DNA of 64,000 nucleotides, from contig NZ_JAPDOG010000012.1 in assembly GCF_026013545.1 (NCBI RefSeq), positions 1-64,000 of the forward strand, given 5' to 3'. Below, in pieces: positions 9,059 to 19,700 of this stretch (within the stretch, counting starts at the first letter, position 1; each line of letters begins with the position of its first letter). The position numbers were made by a program, and so were the translations under genes. The DNA is from Defluviimonas salinarum (GTDB lineage: Bacteria > Pseudomonadota > Alphaproteobacteria > Rhodobacterales > Rhodobacteraceae). Under the pieces are notes generated by a model. The model worked only from the letters and a program-made list of their open reading frames with translations. It made no database searches and was not told the DNA's origin.

Positions 9059-9165
9059 TGTTCAATTTGCGGTAGAATAGTGCGCGCTTGACCGCTCCGA
9101 ATTGGAAATTGCCTTGGTTCGGTTGCGATCCGGAGCGACGTGGCGGCTGTCCGTCAACGCTGAAG

Positions 9166-11343
9166 CTAGTCGTCAAGCAAGAGCAGATTCGTTCTGGTGA
9201 CCTTTTCAGCCAACTCTCGCGCAATGGTTGCGTGAAGGATCGCTGCCAGATCGCGGTCGTCGCGCTCCAGCCGATCGAGCGTCGCAGCTGACAGGCATTG
9301 CACGACTACCGGGCCATCAGCCACGACACTGGCGCCACGCGCGGTGTGCAGATAACGAGCGATTTCCCCAACCATTGCCCCCTCTGTCAAAACCCTGACA
9401 CGCATTGCCCCGTCTTCGCCTCGATCCAGATAGACGCCGAGACGACCCTCCTCGACCACAAAGATGTCGCGCCCGTCACTACCCTGCCGGAAAAGCACCT
9501 CGCCCTTATTCAGCATCCGGACTTCGAAAAGCCCTGCAAGCTCGGGCATGCGCGGATGCGCGCCCGCCGCCGCCCGTAGGAGCTTCTCGAGGCCCCCGCC
9601 TTGGGCGTCGGAAATCGGACACTCGGCAAGCAGCGCTTCTTCGACCTGCTCCAGGGCGGATTCGAGTGTGTCAGAGCGGCCGAACCCGAATGCCTCATCA
9701 AAGTCGTTCCGCCAGAGTTCGAGCGCCGTTTTGACCTCTGTCGATAGCCCGCAGAGATGCACACGCAACCGGCGCGAAGGTGCGAGATATCCCAACTTGC
9801 CAAGTCCGGCGCAAGCAGAGGAATCCATTCCGGTCACGGCGGAAAAGTCGAGTATCAACCAATCCGGCCGGTTTTCGGTGCCTGCCCCTGAGGCATCGAC
9901 ACGGCGGGCGTAGACCTCTTCCAGCAATCGATCAACCGAGCCGAAGAAAAGGTAACCTTGAAGCCGTGCAAGGCGCACCCTGTTCCATGTGTCTCGCAAA
10001 CACGCCTCTCTGTCTGGCGAACGGTCGACGTTGCTGCGGCGCGGCTGCGTGGCGATATTGCGACGAATGATCGGAATCCGCACGTAGCTCAGAACAAAGC
10101 TGATCAGGGCGAACAGTATTCCTGCAAGAATCCCGAGGAACAGACCCGTCGTTGCCGTGACGGCGACAATGGCGACGACGGTCAGCCAGTCCTGCAACGT
10201 AAGATGCCTGCGGGGCGCGATCATCCAGTCCTCCAGCATCGAAAGCCCGATGAAAAGCAGCAGCCCCCCGGTGACGAAGACGGGCACCGCAGCGACCACC
10301 TGTGCGGCAAAGACACCCCCTGCGAGCACCACCGCGCAATAGGCCAGGGTCATGGCACGGCCGCGGGCGCCTAGCTTGTCGGCGAAAATCGTTGAGCCCG
10401 TCGAAACGAAACTGGTTACCCCGCCGAAAAGGCCAAGTGTGGCGTTGGTCAGCCCGCCAACCCGCAACTCCCGGTTCATGTCGAGATTGCTCCGTGTCGC
10501 AAGTTCGGTTCCGGACGTGTTCAGCAGGAATGCGATCACGTTGATCGCGACGACGACGGCAAGGCTCGGGCCGGCGTTAAGGATCTGGCTCCAATCGATC
10601 TGCGCCAGAAACGCCGGATCCGGTCCAGCCCGGTCGCCAGAGGACGTGACCGAGGGCAGGAGACCCATCTGCCGAGCGGCGTCCACATCCATGCCCAGAA
10701 ACGCAAGTGTCAGGTAGAAACCCGCGATGAACACTGTCAACACGATCATCATCGTCGCTGCACCGGTCCAGAGCCTCAGCGAAAGCATCATCGAAACCGC
10801 AAATGTGACCGCTGGCAGAGTGATCACGAGGTTCGTCCACATGGCATGCGGAAGGCCAAGGAGGTCGTCTGCATTCGCTACGATCATCAGGGCGGCACGT
10901 GTGAGGAGCCAACCGGAACTGGCAAGGAACCCCAGGGCGACGGGATAGGGCAACATGCGTACAATTCGGCCGGCGCCGAACTTGCCCATGCCGAAAAGGA
11001 CCGCGCCCGAGAGAAGTGTGGAAAGTCCGATCAAGGTAAGTGCTGTGGGCAATGGGTTGTTGCCAGCGCCGGCAATCGCCGCGGCAGCCGCGGCAGTGAC
11101 GGCGGCGAGGATCGCGATCGAGGAATCCTGCGCGATCCCCAGCGCGCCCTGCAACCCTCCCCAGCGCGCGATCGCCATCGTCGCCACCAATGTCGAGACC
11201 AGGAACAGCGTCGTCCCGATCCCGACGCCCGAAGCAAGCGGGCCGGCGAAGACAAAGGCCCCGATGGCGACACAATGCCCGAGCGCATCAACGCCGAGCG
11301 CAAAGCCGAGCAGCGCTGGACGGGCAATCGCAAGTCTCGTCAT
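9166..11343 (-). CDS. SulP-family anion transporter with STAS and cyclic-nucleotide-binding domains
   Basis: The protein has 725 residues. About 430 N-terminal residues are strongly hydrophobic with 10-14 membrane segments and the SulP pattern (ALLGFALGVDALGHCVAIG). A STAS domain follows (LILDFSAVTGMDSSACAGLG), with serines at the usual regulatory site. The last ~115 residues form a cyclic-nucleotide-binding fold. Its phosphate cassette is GEIARYLHTARGASV, with E660 and R669 at the positions that contact the cyclic phosphate in PKA and CRP. SulP proteins move sulfate, bicarbonate or organic anions; the ion here is not evident. The start at 11343 is chosen because it leaves 46 bases after the CRP-type gene. 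Direct gating by a cyclic nucleotide is an inference. Confidence 0.88.
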   Translation of the reverse strand: MTRLAIARPALLGFALGVDALGHCVAIGAFVFAGPLASGVGIGTTLFLVSTLVATMAIARWGGLQGALGIAQDSSIAILAAVTAAAAAAIAGAGNNPLPTALTLIGLSTLLSGAVLFGMGKFGAGRIVRMLPYPVALGFLASSGWLLTRAALMIVANADDLLGLPHAMWTNLVITLPAVTFAVSMMLSLRLWTGAATMMIVLTVFIAGFYLTLAFLGMDVDAARQMGLLPSVTSSGDRAGPDPAFLAQIDWSQILNAGPSLAVVVAINVIAFLLNTSGTELATRSNLDMNRELRVGGLTNATLGLFGGVTSFVSTGSTIFADKLGARGRAMTLAYCAVVLAGGVFAAQVVAAVPVFVTGGLLLFIGLSMLEDWMIAPRRHLTLQDWLTVVAIVAVTATTGLFLGILAGILFALISFVLSYVRIPIIRRNIATQPRRSNVDRSPDREACLRDTWNRVRLARLQGYLFFGSVDRLLEEVYARRVDASGAGTENRPDWLILDFSAVTGMDSSACAGLGKLGYLAPSRRLRVHLCGLSTEVKTALELWRNDFDEAFGFGRSDTLESALEQVEEALLAECPISDAQGGGLEKLLRAAAGAHPRMPELAGLFEVRMLNKGEVLFRQGSDGRDIFVVEEGRLGVYLDRGEDGAMRVRVLTEGAMVGEIARYLHTARGASVVADGPVVVQCLSAATLDRLERDDRDLAAILHATIARELAEKVTRTNLLLLDD

Positions 11344-11389
11344 GCGTCTGCCCTTGGACGGGTCAGACCGGGACCCGGTGCAACGCACT

Positions 11390-12103
11390 TCACTCGTCGC
11401 TCTCAGCAAGACTGCGCAGCGCGCCTAGGTCGCAGGTCCAAGTCCGCTCCTCCCGCACGAGAACGCGGTCCTCATGAAAGTCGTGCAATACCCGGTTGAT
11501 CTTGGGGCGGCTGGCGCCCAGGAACTGGCTGAGTTCTCCCTGTGTCAGGTCGATGGACAGATGCGCCGTCGGGTCTGCGTCGGAGCCGTTCAACTCCCTT
11601 ACTGCGAACAGAATGAACCGCGCGAGTCGTGCCTTCAGGTTGTGAAGCGCCAATCCCTCCAGGCGGTCATCGGTGTCGCGAACGATGTTGCAAAGATACT
11701 GGATCACGGCAACGTTCAGCTCCGGGAACCGCGAAGCGATGTCGCGATAGTTTCGCCGGCTCAGCACCAGTGCCTGCACGGCGCTGACGGCGGTGGCATC
11801 CGCCGTACGGACGCCGCCATCTAAGCAGGCGATTTCGCCTACCAGATCGCCGGGAGAGGCAATGCGGATCAGCAATTCGCGTCCGGCTGCCGAAACGATG
11901 GAAAGTCTTATTCGCCCGTCCGCAACGATTAGCATGTACGAGCCTTCGTCGCCCTTGGAAAAGACCGCTTCACCGGCGACCCAACTGCGCCTGTGGACGT
12001 GCCGCGCGATTTCGGCAAGAACCGGTTCGTCGAGATCGCAGAAGATGGGAACGGAGCGCAGGATCTCCGAGTCGTGATCGGCTATACGATCCCGGTCGCG
12101 CAT
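11390..12103 (-). CDS. CRP/FNR-family transcriptional regulator
   Basis: This 237-residue protein has an N-terminal cyclic-nucleotide-binding beta barrel and a C-terminal winged helix (LTQGELSQFLGASRPKINRV, residues 187-205). The phosphate cassette GEIACLDGGVR keeps E90 and R99 at the cAMP-contact positions of CRP. No FNR-type cysteine cluster is seen. The frame extends 84 codons further upstream, but the ATG at 12103 follows GGGGGTG and begins where family similarity starts. It is 46 bases upstream of the SulP transporter and probably controls it and perhaps the decarboxylase-cyclase trio. Confidence 0.87.
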   Translation of the reverse strand: MRDRDRIADHDSEILRSVPIFCDLDEPVLAEIARHVHRRSWVAGEAVFSKGDEGSYMLIVADGRIRLSIVSAAGRELLIRIASPGDLVGEIACLDGGVRTADATAVSAVQALVLSRRNYRDIASRFPELNVAVIQYLCNIVRDTDDRLEGLALHNLKARLARFILFAVRELNGSDADPTAHLSIDLTQGELSQFLGASRPKINRVLHDFHEDRVLVREERTWTCDLGALRSLAESDE

Positions 12104-12344
12104 GTGAGCACCCCCACCAATATACTGCGCAGGCTTCCGCGCTATATAGGACCGGCCGATGGCCCCAAGAGCAAGAGAATTTCGCAAAACGTTGGGGGAC
12201 GCCCCCGGGCATACGCATGTCTGCGTTCTCCCGCCCATCAGCGTGCGTCTGTTCCTTGGGTAACAGCCTGACTCTCGCGAATCCGGCATCCTTTCTTTCA
12301 CGCCACCCGCCGGTCGGGCGGCACGGGAAAGGATGGAGGTCACG

Positions 12345-12776
12345 ATGTTTGCCATGGGTTATGCAACTGCAGCTTGCCAGATCCTTCATCAACCGGATCT
12401 TGGTCCGGAGACGGAAATGGAATTGGAGGACAGGCTGTTTCGCGCCGAAGCGAAACGGATGGCCGCAATGACACGCAAGTCCGCCCGGGAGCGCATGAGC
12501 GAAGCGGCGGTGGCGCTCGTCCCTGCGAGCGTGAGGAAAGCCTGGGCCGAAAAGGCGCTCGAGCGGGAATTCGTGGCGAACTGCCGCCGGCTCAAGGAAC
12601 TGAGCCCGCATCTGCTGGACGATATCGGAGTCGAGGAAGTGATCGAGGAGCCGCAGGCTAGCCTGACAGAGCATGTCGCCACGTCCGTCAACCTCAGGGT
12701 GGCCGGCGTCAAAGAAAAGATCGGGCAGTTTTCTTCGCGGATCAACGAACACCCCGTATTAGCACAGAAAGCCTGA
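12345..12776 (+). CDS. DUF1127-like helical protein
   Basis: The protein has 143 residues, is highly charged and helical, and has no membrane segment. Near residue 88 it reads NCRRLKELSPHLLDDIGVEE, the pattern of the small DUF1127 proteins, but with about 85 residues before and 45 after it. The ATG at 12345 has GGATGGAGG a few bases upstream. It is divergent from the CRP-type regulator, sharing a 241-base intergenic region, so it may be a target of that regulator. Function unknown; short DUF1127 proteins in alphaproteobacteria have been linked to RNA turnover and phosphate or stress responses, which may not apply to this long form. Confidence 0.7.
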   Translation: MFAMGYATAACQILHQPDLGPETEMELEDRLFRAEAKRMAAMTRKSARERMSEAAVALVPASVRKAWAEKALEREFVANCRRLKELSPHLLDDIGVEEVIEEPQASLTEHVATSVNLRVAGVKEKIGQFSSRINEHPVLAQKA

Positions 12777-12976
12777 CGTTCAGGCTGTATTTCGGTGCTT
12801 GCGGACAGTGATGGTTATGTGACCGCCCCCCAACGGCTTCGAAGTGCCAAGGTGGGGTTGCAATGCTCGGAAGTGGAGGGCGGTCATGTCGGCGATGATC
12901 GGGGTCGGACACCATCTGTCGAACGGTGTGTAGGTTAGTATCCGGGGACTGGAGCGCGCCATTGCTCCCGGGCAGG

Positions 12977-13090
12977 TCAGGTGGCCTGTTTTGACCATTC
13001 CGGGGCGTTTCTCTCCTCGTACTGATCGGGGCTCAGCTTGCCGTGCGCGGTGTGGCGTTGCAGACGTTGTCGATGAAGGCGGGCATGCTG
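12977..13090 (-). pseudogene. IS3-family transposase (OrfB) C-terminal remnant
   Basis: The minus strand reads LPAFIDNVCNAT and, after a frame change, HGKLSPDQYEERNAPEWSKQ before a stop. These correspond to the end of IS3-family integrase-type transposases, which normally continue from a phrase like FIDTVYN to a GYLSP motif. The connection is out of frame and nothing of the catalytic DDE core remains upstream. Short GACCGCC/GGCGGTC repeats at 12820-12890 may be leftovers of the element end. Confidence 0.7.
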
Positions 13091-13428
13091 AGAGAAAAGG
13101 ACAGCGTGGACGATGGGGAAAGAAGATCAACGACGAGTTTTTGGTCGAGCTGTTGAAGGGCTGTGAACGGCCTGAGGGCCTGCTGGGCGACGGCGGTTTA
13201 ATGAAGGATCTGAAGAAGGCGTCGACGCAGCGTTTGCTGGGCGCCGGGTTGACGGAGCGTCTCGGCTGCGAGCGCGACGCGGAAACTCCTTCGGTGCAGG
13301 CGAACCGCCGGAACGGCACCAGTCGGAAGACCCTGAAGGGCGAGGACGGCTCCTTTGCGAACGAGGTGCCGCGGGACCGCGACGGTAGTTTCGAGCCCGG
13401 TCTGATCGCCAAGGGGTGTAGGATTTGA
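13090..13428 (+). pseudogene. IS256-family transposase N-terminal remnant
   Basis: The translation includes LKGCERPEGLLGDGGLMKDL, RLLGAGLTERLGCE and NGTSRKTLKGEDGSFANEVP followed by RDRDGSFEPGLIAKG. This is the conserved beginning of IS256-type mutator transposases (about 400 residues). It ends after about 90 residues of recognisable sequence and turns into unrelated DNA with an early stop. The DDE catalytic region is absent, so it is inactive. It abuts an IS3 remnant, and together they mark an old insertion hotspot upstream of the giant gene at 13729. Confidence 0.8.
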
Positions 13429-13594
13429 ATGGCCGCTTTCGCGACACTGCCGATCGGTTCGGCGTGAATCGGTTCGACGCACTCTGCACTGCCGAGACCC
13501 AACATTTCCTGACATCGGAACCTTGAGGGGAAACTCCCTCCCGCGTCGGGTTGGCGCGACAACGTCCTCCAAAGGGGTACTTCTTCGTCGTGAT

Positions 13595-13622
13595 ATTAAC
13601 CCAAAGGGCGAGGAGGTATAAT
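13595..13622 (+). promoter_or_regulatory. Possible promoter of the giant RTX/phosphoesterase gene
   Basis: ATTAAC at 13595-13600 and TATAAT at 13617-13622 are separated by 16 bases in a locally A+T-rich patch. They lie 107 bases upstream of the start of the next gene. The minus 35 element is weak, so this is a suggestion only. Confidence 0.3.
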
Positions 13623-13728
13623 ACCCCATTGATATTCCGCGTGGTCCAGCTGGGGATACACCCAGAATTTCGCTTGGAAATCAATTCATTCGCCATTTTT
13701 TCAACCAGTCACTCGAGGGGAAGTCGGC

Positions 13729-16700
13729 ATGTGTCCGCCCAATGTCATCGTTGGAACCGAGTTTGAAGACGGACTCTCTGGCTTCGCGGACGATGACCTG
13801 GTGTTCGGCCTCGACGGGAATGACACCCTGGCAGGGAACGGCGGCAACGACATTCTCGATGGCGGGTCGGGGAATGACCTTCTCGACGGAGGCGACGGAG
13901 ACGACACTCTGGTCGGCGCCACCGGCAATGATGAGCTGATCGGAGGATCCGGACGGGACACCTTCGTCATCCGGTCCGACCCGGCAAGCGCCGACACGAT
14001 CCATGACTTCACGTCCGAGGACTGGCTCGGCATCGATGCGGCGGAGTTCGGGCTGACGGAAGGCAATGGGCTGACAGGCGGCCGGCTGGATCCGGACTGG
14101 TTCGTCGTCGGCCCGTCTGCAACCGCCATCGGTCATGGCCAGTTCGTGTTCACCGGCGGGGCCGAGCCGTACTTGCTGTGGGATCCGGACGGAGCCGGCC
14201 CCGCAGCCGCTGTGACCATCGCGAGCTTCGCGCCGAATTCCACCGTGACGGCCAGCCAGTTCACGATCCTCTCCGCCGCGCCGGAGATCACCAGCGCCGC
14301 CTCGGTCTCGGTGGCCGAGAGCCAGACGGCGGCGCTCGACGTCGAGGCCCAGGACGATCTCGACGCCGAGGGTTCGGGGCTGACCTATGCGCTGACCGGC
14401 GGCGCCGATGCCGCGCAGTTCGCGATCGATCCCGATACCGGCGCGCTCAGCTTCCTCAGCCCGCCCGATGTGGCGGCGCCGGCCGACACCGATGGCGACA
14501 ATGTCTACGAGGTCCGGGTCACGGTGACAGACACGGACGGGCTCTCCACCCGCCAGGATCTTGCAGTGACCGTGACCGCCGCGCCGACCTCGGGCGGCTC
14601 CGCCACCGCGCTCGCCGCGACCGCCATTGCGCCGAACGTCTTCGAGACGCGGGTGACCGCGAGCGCCGACGATGTCGAAGAGCGCAATACCGGCTCGATC
14701 TATACCAACAGCACCGATCTCGAACTGTCCGTGGATGGCGCCAAGGGCGCGCAGACGATCGGGATCCGCTTCACCGGCATCGCCATTCCCAAGGACGCGG
14801 TGATTACCAACGCCTGGATTCAGTTCCAGACCGACGAGTCCGACATCGGCGCGGTGTCGCTGGAGATTCGCGGGCAGGCCAGCGACGACGCGGCGACTTA
14901 CTCGCGGACCAAGTTCGACGTTTCGTCGCGCCCCATCACCGATGCGGCGGTGATCTGGACCCCGCCCGACTGGACCATCATCGGCGCGGCAGACGCCGGC
15001 CAGCAGACGCCGGATCTCGCCGCGATCGTTCAGGAGATCATCAGCCGGCCCGGCTGGGTCGCGGACAACGGCATCGCCTTCGTCATTACCGGCAGCGGCA
15101 CGCGCACGGCCGAGTCCTTCGACGGGAACGCGGCCGCGGCGCCGCTGCTCCATATCGAGTGGCTGCCGGCCGAGGGCGGCGAACCGCCTGTCATCACCAC
15201 TCCTGCCACCGCCTCGGTGGCCGAGAACCAGACCGCGGTGCTCGACGTCGACGCCCAGGACGATCTCGACACCGAGGGCGCGGGGCTGACCTATGCGCTT
15301 ACCGGCGGGGCCGATGCCGCGCATTTCGCGATCGACCCGGACACCGGGGTGCTCAGCTTCAACTCCCCGCCCGACTTCGAGGCGCCGACCGATAGCGACA
15401 GCGACAATGTCTACGGCGTTCAGGTCACTGTGACGGACTCACGCGGGCTTACGGCCAGCCAGGACATCGCCGTGACGGTGACCGGTGTCAACGAGGCGCC
15501 GGAAATCACCAGCGCCGCCGCGGTCTCTATGACCGAGGGCGGGACCATCGCCGCCGACGTCGCGGCGCTCGATGATATCGATGCCGAGGGCGCGGGACTG
15601 ACCTACGCGCTGACGGGGGGCGCCGATCAGGGGCATTTCGCGCTTGATCCCGACACCGGAGTTCTCAGCTTCCACAGCCCGCCCGCCTTCAACGCGCCCG
15701 GCGATGCCGACGGCGACAACCGCTACGAGGTTCAGGTTACGGTGACCGACAGCGGCGGGCTCCCGACGAGCCAGGACATCGTCGTGACCGTGACCAGGAT
15801 CAACGCCGCCCCTGAGATCACCACTCCATCGGCGGCCTTGGTGGTCGAGAACCAGACCGCGGTGATCGACGTCGAAGCCCAGGACGATCTCGACACAGAG
15901 GGCGCGGGGCTGACCTACTCGATTACCGGGGGCGCCGACGCCGCGCGCTTCTCGATCCACCCCGACACCGGCGCGCTCAGCTTCCTCAATCCGCCCGACT
16001 TCGAGGCGCCGGATGATGCCGACGGCGACAACCGCTACGAGGTTCAGGTTACGGTGACCGACAGCGGCGGGCTCCCGACGAGCCAGGACATCGTCGTGAC
16101 CGTGACCGGTGTCAACGAGGCGCCGGAGATCACCAGTGCTGCCGCAGTCTCGGTGACCGAAGGTGGAACCACAGCCGCCGACGTCGCGGCCCAGGACGAT
16201 ATCGACACCGAGGGCGCGGGGCTTGTCTATACGCTGACCGGAGGCGCCGATGTCGCGCTCTTCGCGCTTGATCCCGACACCGGAGTTCTCAGCTTCCACA
16301 GCCCACCCGCCTTCGACGCGCCGGGCGATGCCGACGGCGACAATGTCTACGAGGTTCAGGTCACGGTGACGGACTCGGGCACGCTGACGGCAAGCCAGGA
16401 TCTCGCGATCACGGTGACCAAGGCTAACGCCGCCCCGGAAATCACCAGCGCGTCCGCGATCTCCGCGGCCGAGAACCAGACCGCGGTGATCGACGTCGAA
16501 GCCCAGGACGATTTCGACACCGAGGGCGCGGGGCTGACCTATGCGCTGACCGGCGGGGCCGACCGGGGGCACTTCTCGATTGATCCCGACACCGGGGTTC
16601 TCAGCTTCAATAGCCCGCCCGACTTCGAGGCGCCGGGCGACGCCGACACCGACAATGTCTACGAGGTCCAGGTCACGGTGACCGACGCGGGCGGGCTCCC

Positions 16701-19700
16701 GGCCACCCAGGACATCGCCGTGACGGTGACCGATGTCGTCGAGAACGTGACGCCGGTGACGTTCGAGCAAAGGGTGAGTTCGGGTGCCGACGACATCGAG
16801 CAAAGACCCTCGGGCTCGATCTACACCAACAGCAGCGATCTCGAACTGATCAATGACGGCGGCAACCTGCAGACGGTCGGGATCCGTTTCAACGCGATCG
16901 GTATCCCGCAGGGATCCATCATCACCAACGCCTACATTCAGTTCAAGACCGACGAGGTGAGCACCGGCGCCGCCTCGCTGGAGATCCGTGGCGACGACAG
17001 CGACAATGCCGCGCCGTTCACCAGCACTCCGGGGATTCTGTCCGCGCGCATGACGACGGACGCATCCGCGTTGTGGGTGCCACCCGACTGGACCGTCAGG
17101 GGCGAGGCCGGCGACGCCCAGCGCACCCCGAATTTGACGGCGATCGTGCAGGAGATCGTGAACCGGTCAGGCTGGACCGACCTCAACTCGATGGCCTTCA
17201 TCATCACCGGCACCGGCACCCGCACGGCCGAAGCCTTTGAGGGCGACGCAACCGGCGCGCCGCTCCTGCACATCGAATTCCTGCCGCCGCAACAGACCGA
17301 GGCGCCCCAGGTCGACCTGGACGGGCCCGGCGGCGGCACCGGCTATAGTACGACCTATCTGGAAAACGCCGCGGCGGTCGCGATTGCCGGAGCGGATGTG
17401 CTGATCACGGACGGCGACAGCACCCATCTGGTGGGCGCGACCATCGTACTGACGAACCCGCAGCAGGGCGATGTCCTGTCGGTCGATACCGCGGGGCTGC
17501 CGTCCGGCATCTCGGTCGACTCCAGTTCGACGGCGGACCGGATCGTCCTGACCGGCCTCGCACCGCTCGCGGATTACCAGACGGCGTTGCAGCGCATCCT
17601 GTTCCAGAACTCGAGCGAGACGCCCGACCCGACCCAGCGGACGGTCGAGGTCACGGTCTCGGACGGGATCTCCCCGTCCAATGCGGCACTCGCCACGATC
17701 GCGATCGACCGCGCCCCGGACCCGGTGCGTGACGCTGTATCGACCACGCCGGACACGCCGGCCGTCATCAGCGATGTGCTGGCAAACGACGACCCCGGCG
17801 ACGGGCCGGCCAGCGTCACCGGCTTTGACAGCGTCAGCTCGGCAGGCGGAACGGTGATCGCCGGTGCCAACAACAGCTTCAGCTATACGCCCCCGGCCGG
17901 CTTCATCGGCTCGGATTCCTTCACCTACACGATCACCGACTTCGACGGCGACAGCGCGACCGGCCTCGTCACCATCGCGGTCGGCGTGAACGCGCCGCCG
18001 ACGGCGGTCGTTCTCACATCCGCGGGGCCGTTCACGGAGAATATTTCCGGCGCCATCGCGGGTACTCTGGGCGCGAGCGACCCGGATCAGGGCGACACCC
18101 ACATCTTCTCGGTCAGCGACCCGCGCTTCGAGGTCGTCGGCAACCTGCTCAAGCTCAAGGACGGCGTGCGGATCGACTTCGAGAAGGAACCGGTCGTCGC
18201 ACTCGACGTGACGGCCACGGATTCCGGCGGGCTGTCGGTGACCGAAACCATCCTGATCGATGTCGCGGACGTCGCCGAGATCCGGTTTGCCGCGTTCGGG
18301 GACTGGGCCGACGGCGCCGGCACGGCCGCTGTCGCCAATCTGGTCAGGAACCTCAATGCCGAATTCATTGTGACGACGGGAGACAATATCTATAACCCGC
18401 TTGACACGGTCGACAGTCAGATTGGCCAGTTCTACTCCGACTATATCGGCAACTATTCCGGCGCATATGGGTCGGGGAGTTCCGTCAACCACTTCTTCCC
18501 CGCGCTCGGAAACCACGATTACAGTGAAGGACTGTTCGCCGAGTATATCGACTACTTCACCCTGCCGGGCAACGAGCGCTATTACGACTTCGAAATCGGC
18601 CCCGTGCATTTCTTTGCGGTGAACAGCAACGGCGAGGAACTGGACGGCTCAAGCAGCAGTTCAGTGCAGGGCCAATGGTTGCAGAACGCGCTGGCCGCTT
18701 CGACGTCGACGTTCAAGATCGTGTATTTCCATCATTCGGCCTATTCCTCCGGCGACAGCCACGGATCGACGACGTCCTTGCAGTGGCCATTCGAGGATTG
18801 GGGCGCGACAGCGGTCCTTAACGGCCACGACCATACCTACGAACGCATCCTACGCGACGATAATGGCGACGGCGAGGTGCTTCCCTACTTCGTCACCGGG
18901 CTCGGAGGACACGGAATAACCGGCTTCGCAACGCCAATCGGCGGCAGCGAGGTCCGCTACAACGGCGACTACGGCACCATGCTCGTCCAAGCCAGCGAGA
19001 CCAGCATCACGTTCGAGTTCTGGTCGGTCGCGGGCGGCGGCACCCTGATCGACAGCTACACGATCGACGCGCTGGCTGTTCCCGGAGGCGGATCGGCGCC
19101 ATCGGTGGTCGCGCAATACTCCATGGCCGCCTATGGCATTCCCGACCCGTCGGGCCTCGCCTATGACCCGTTCACGGACAGCTTCCTTCTCTCGGACTCC
19201 GAGATCGACGAGGAGCCGCATTTCGATTTCACCGACATCTTCCGCCTGACCCGCGCCGGCTTCCTGCAGGAGAGCTACACACCGAGTTCATTCACCGACG
19301 AGCCGACCGGACTGGCCATAGACGCCGTGGACCAGCTGATGTTCATCTCCGACGACGACACGCGCGAGATCTATGTCGTGGACCCCGACGACCCGACGAC
19401 GCTGCTGTATTCCTTCGACGCGATCGCGCTCGGCGCGAACGATCCGGAAGATACGGCGGTCGACGCCGCGAACGATCGCTTGTTCATTCTCAGCGGCGAA
19501 ACGGATCACAAGATCGTCGAAACGGACTACACCGGGTCACAGGTATACTCCACGCTGGTGCTGTCGAGTTCCTGGGACGTCGAAGCCCTCGCATATGACA
19601 GCAATGAGGACGTCTTCTACGTCGGGGGCGGGTTCAGCGATCACGTCTGGAAAGTCGACCGCGATGGGAACATCCTCGCAGATATGGATCTCCTGAAAGA

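Noticed and set aside
13701-18609. Long open frames antisense to the giant gene, up to 547 codons
   Set aside because: They are mirror frames of repetitive coding DNA and show only low-complexity Arg/Gly/Val-rich sequence.
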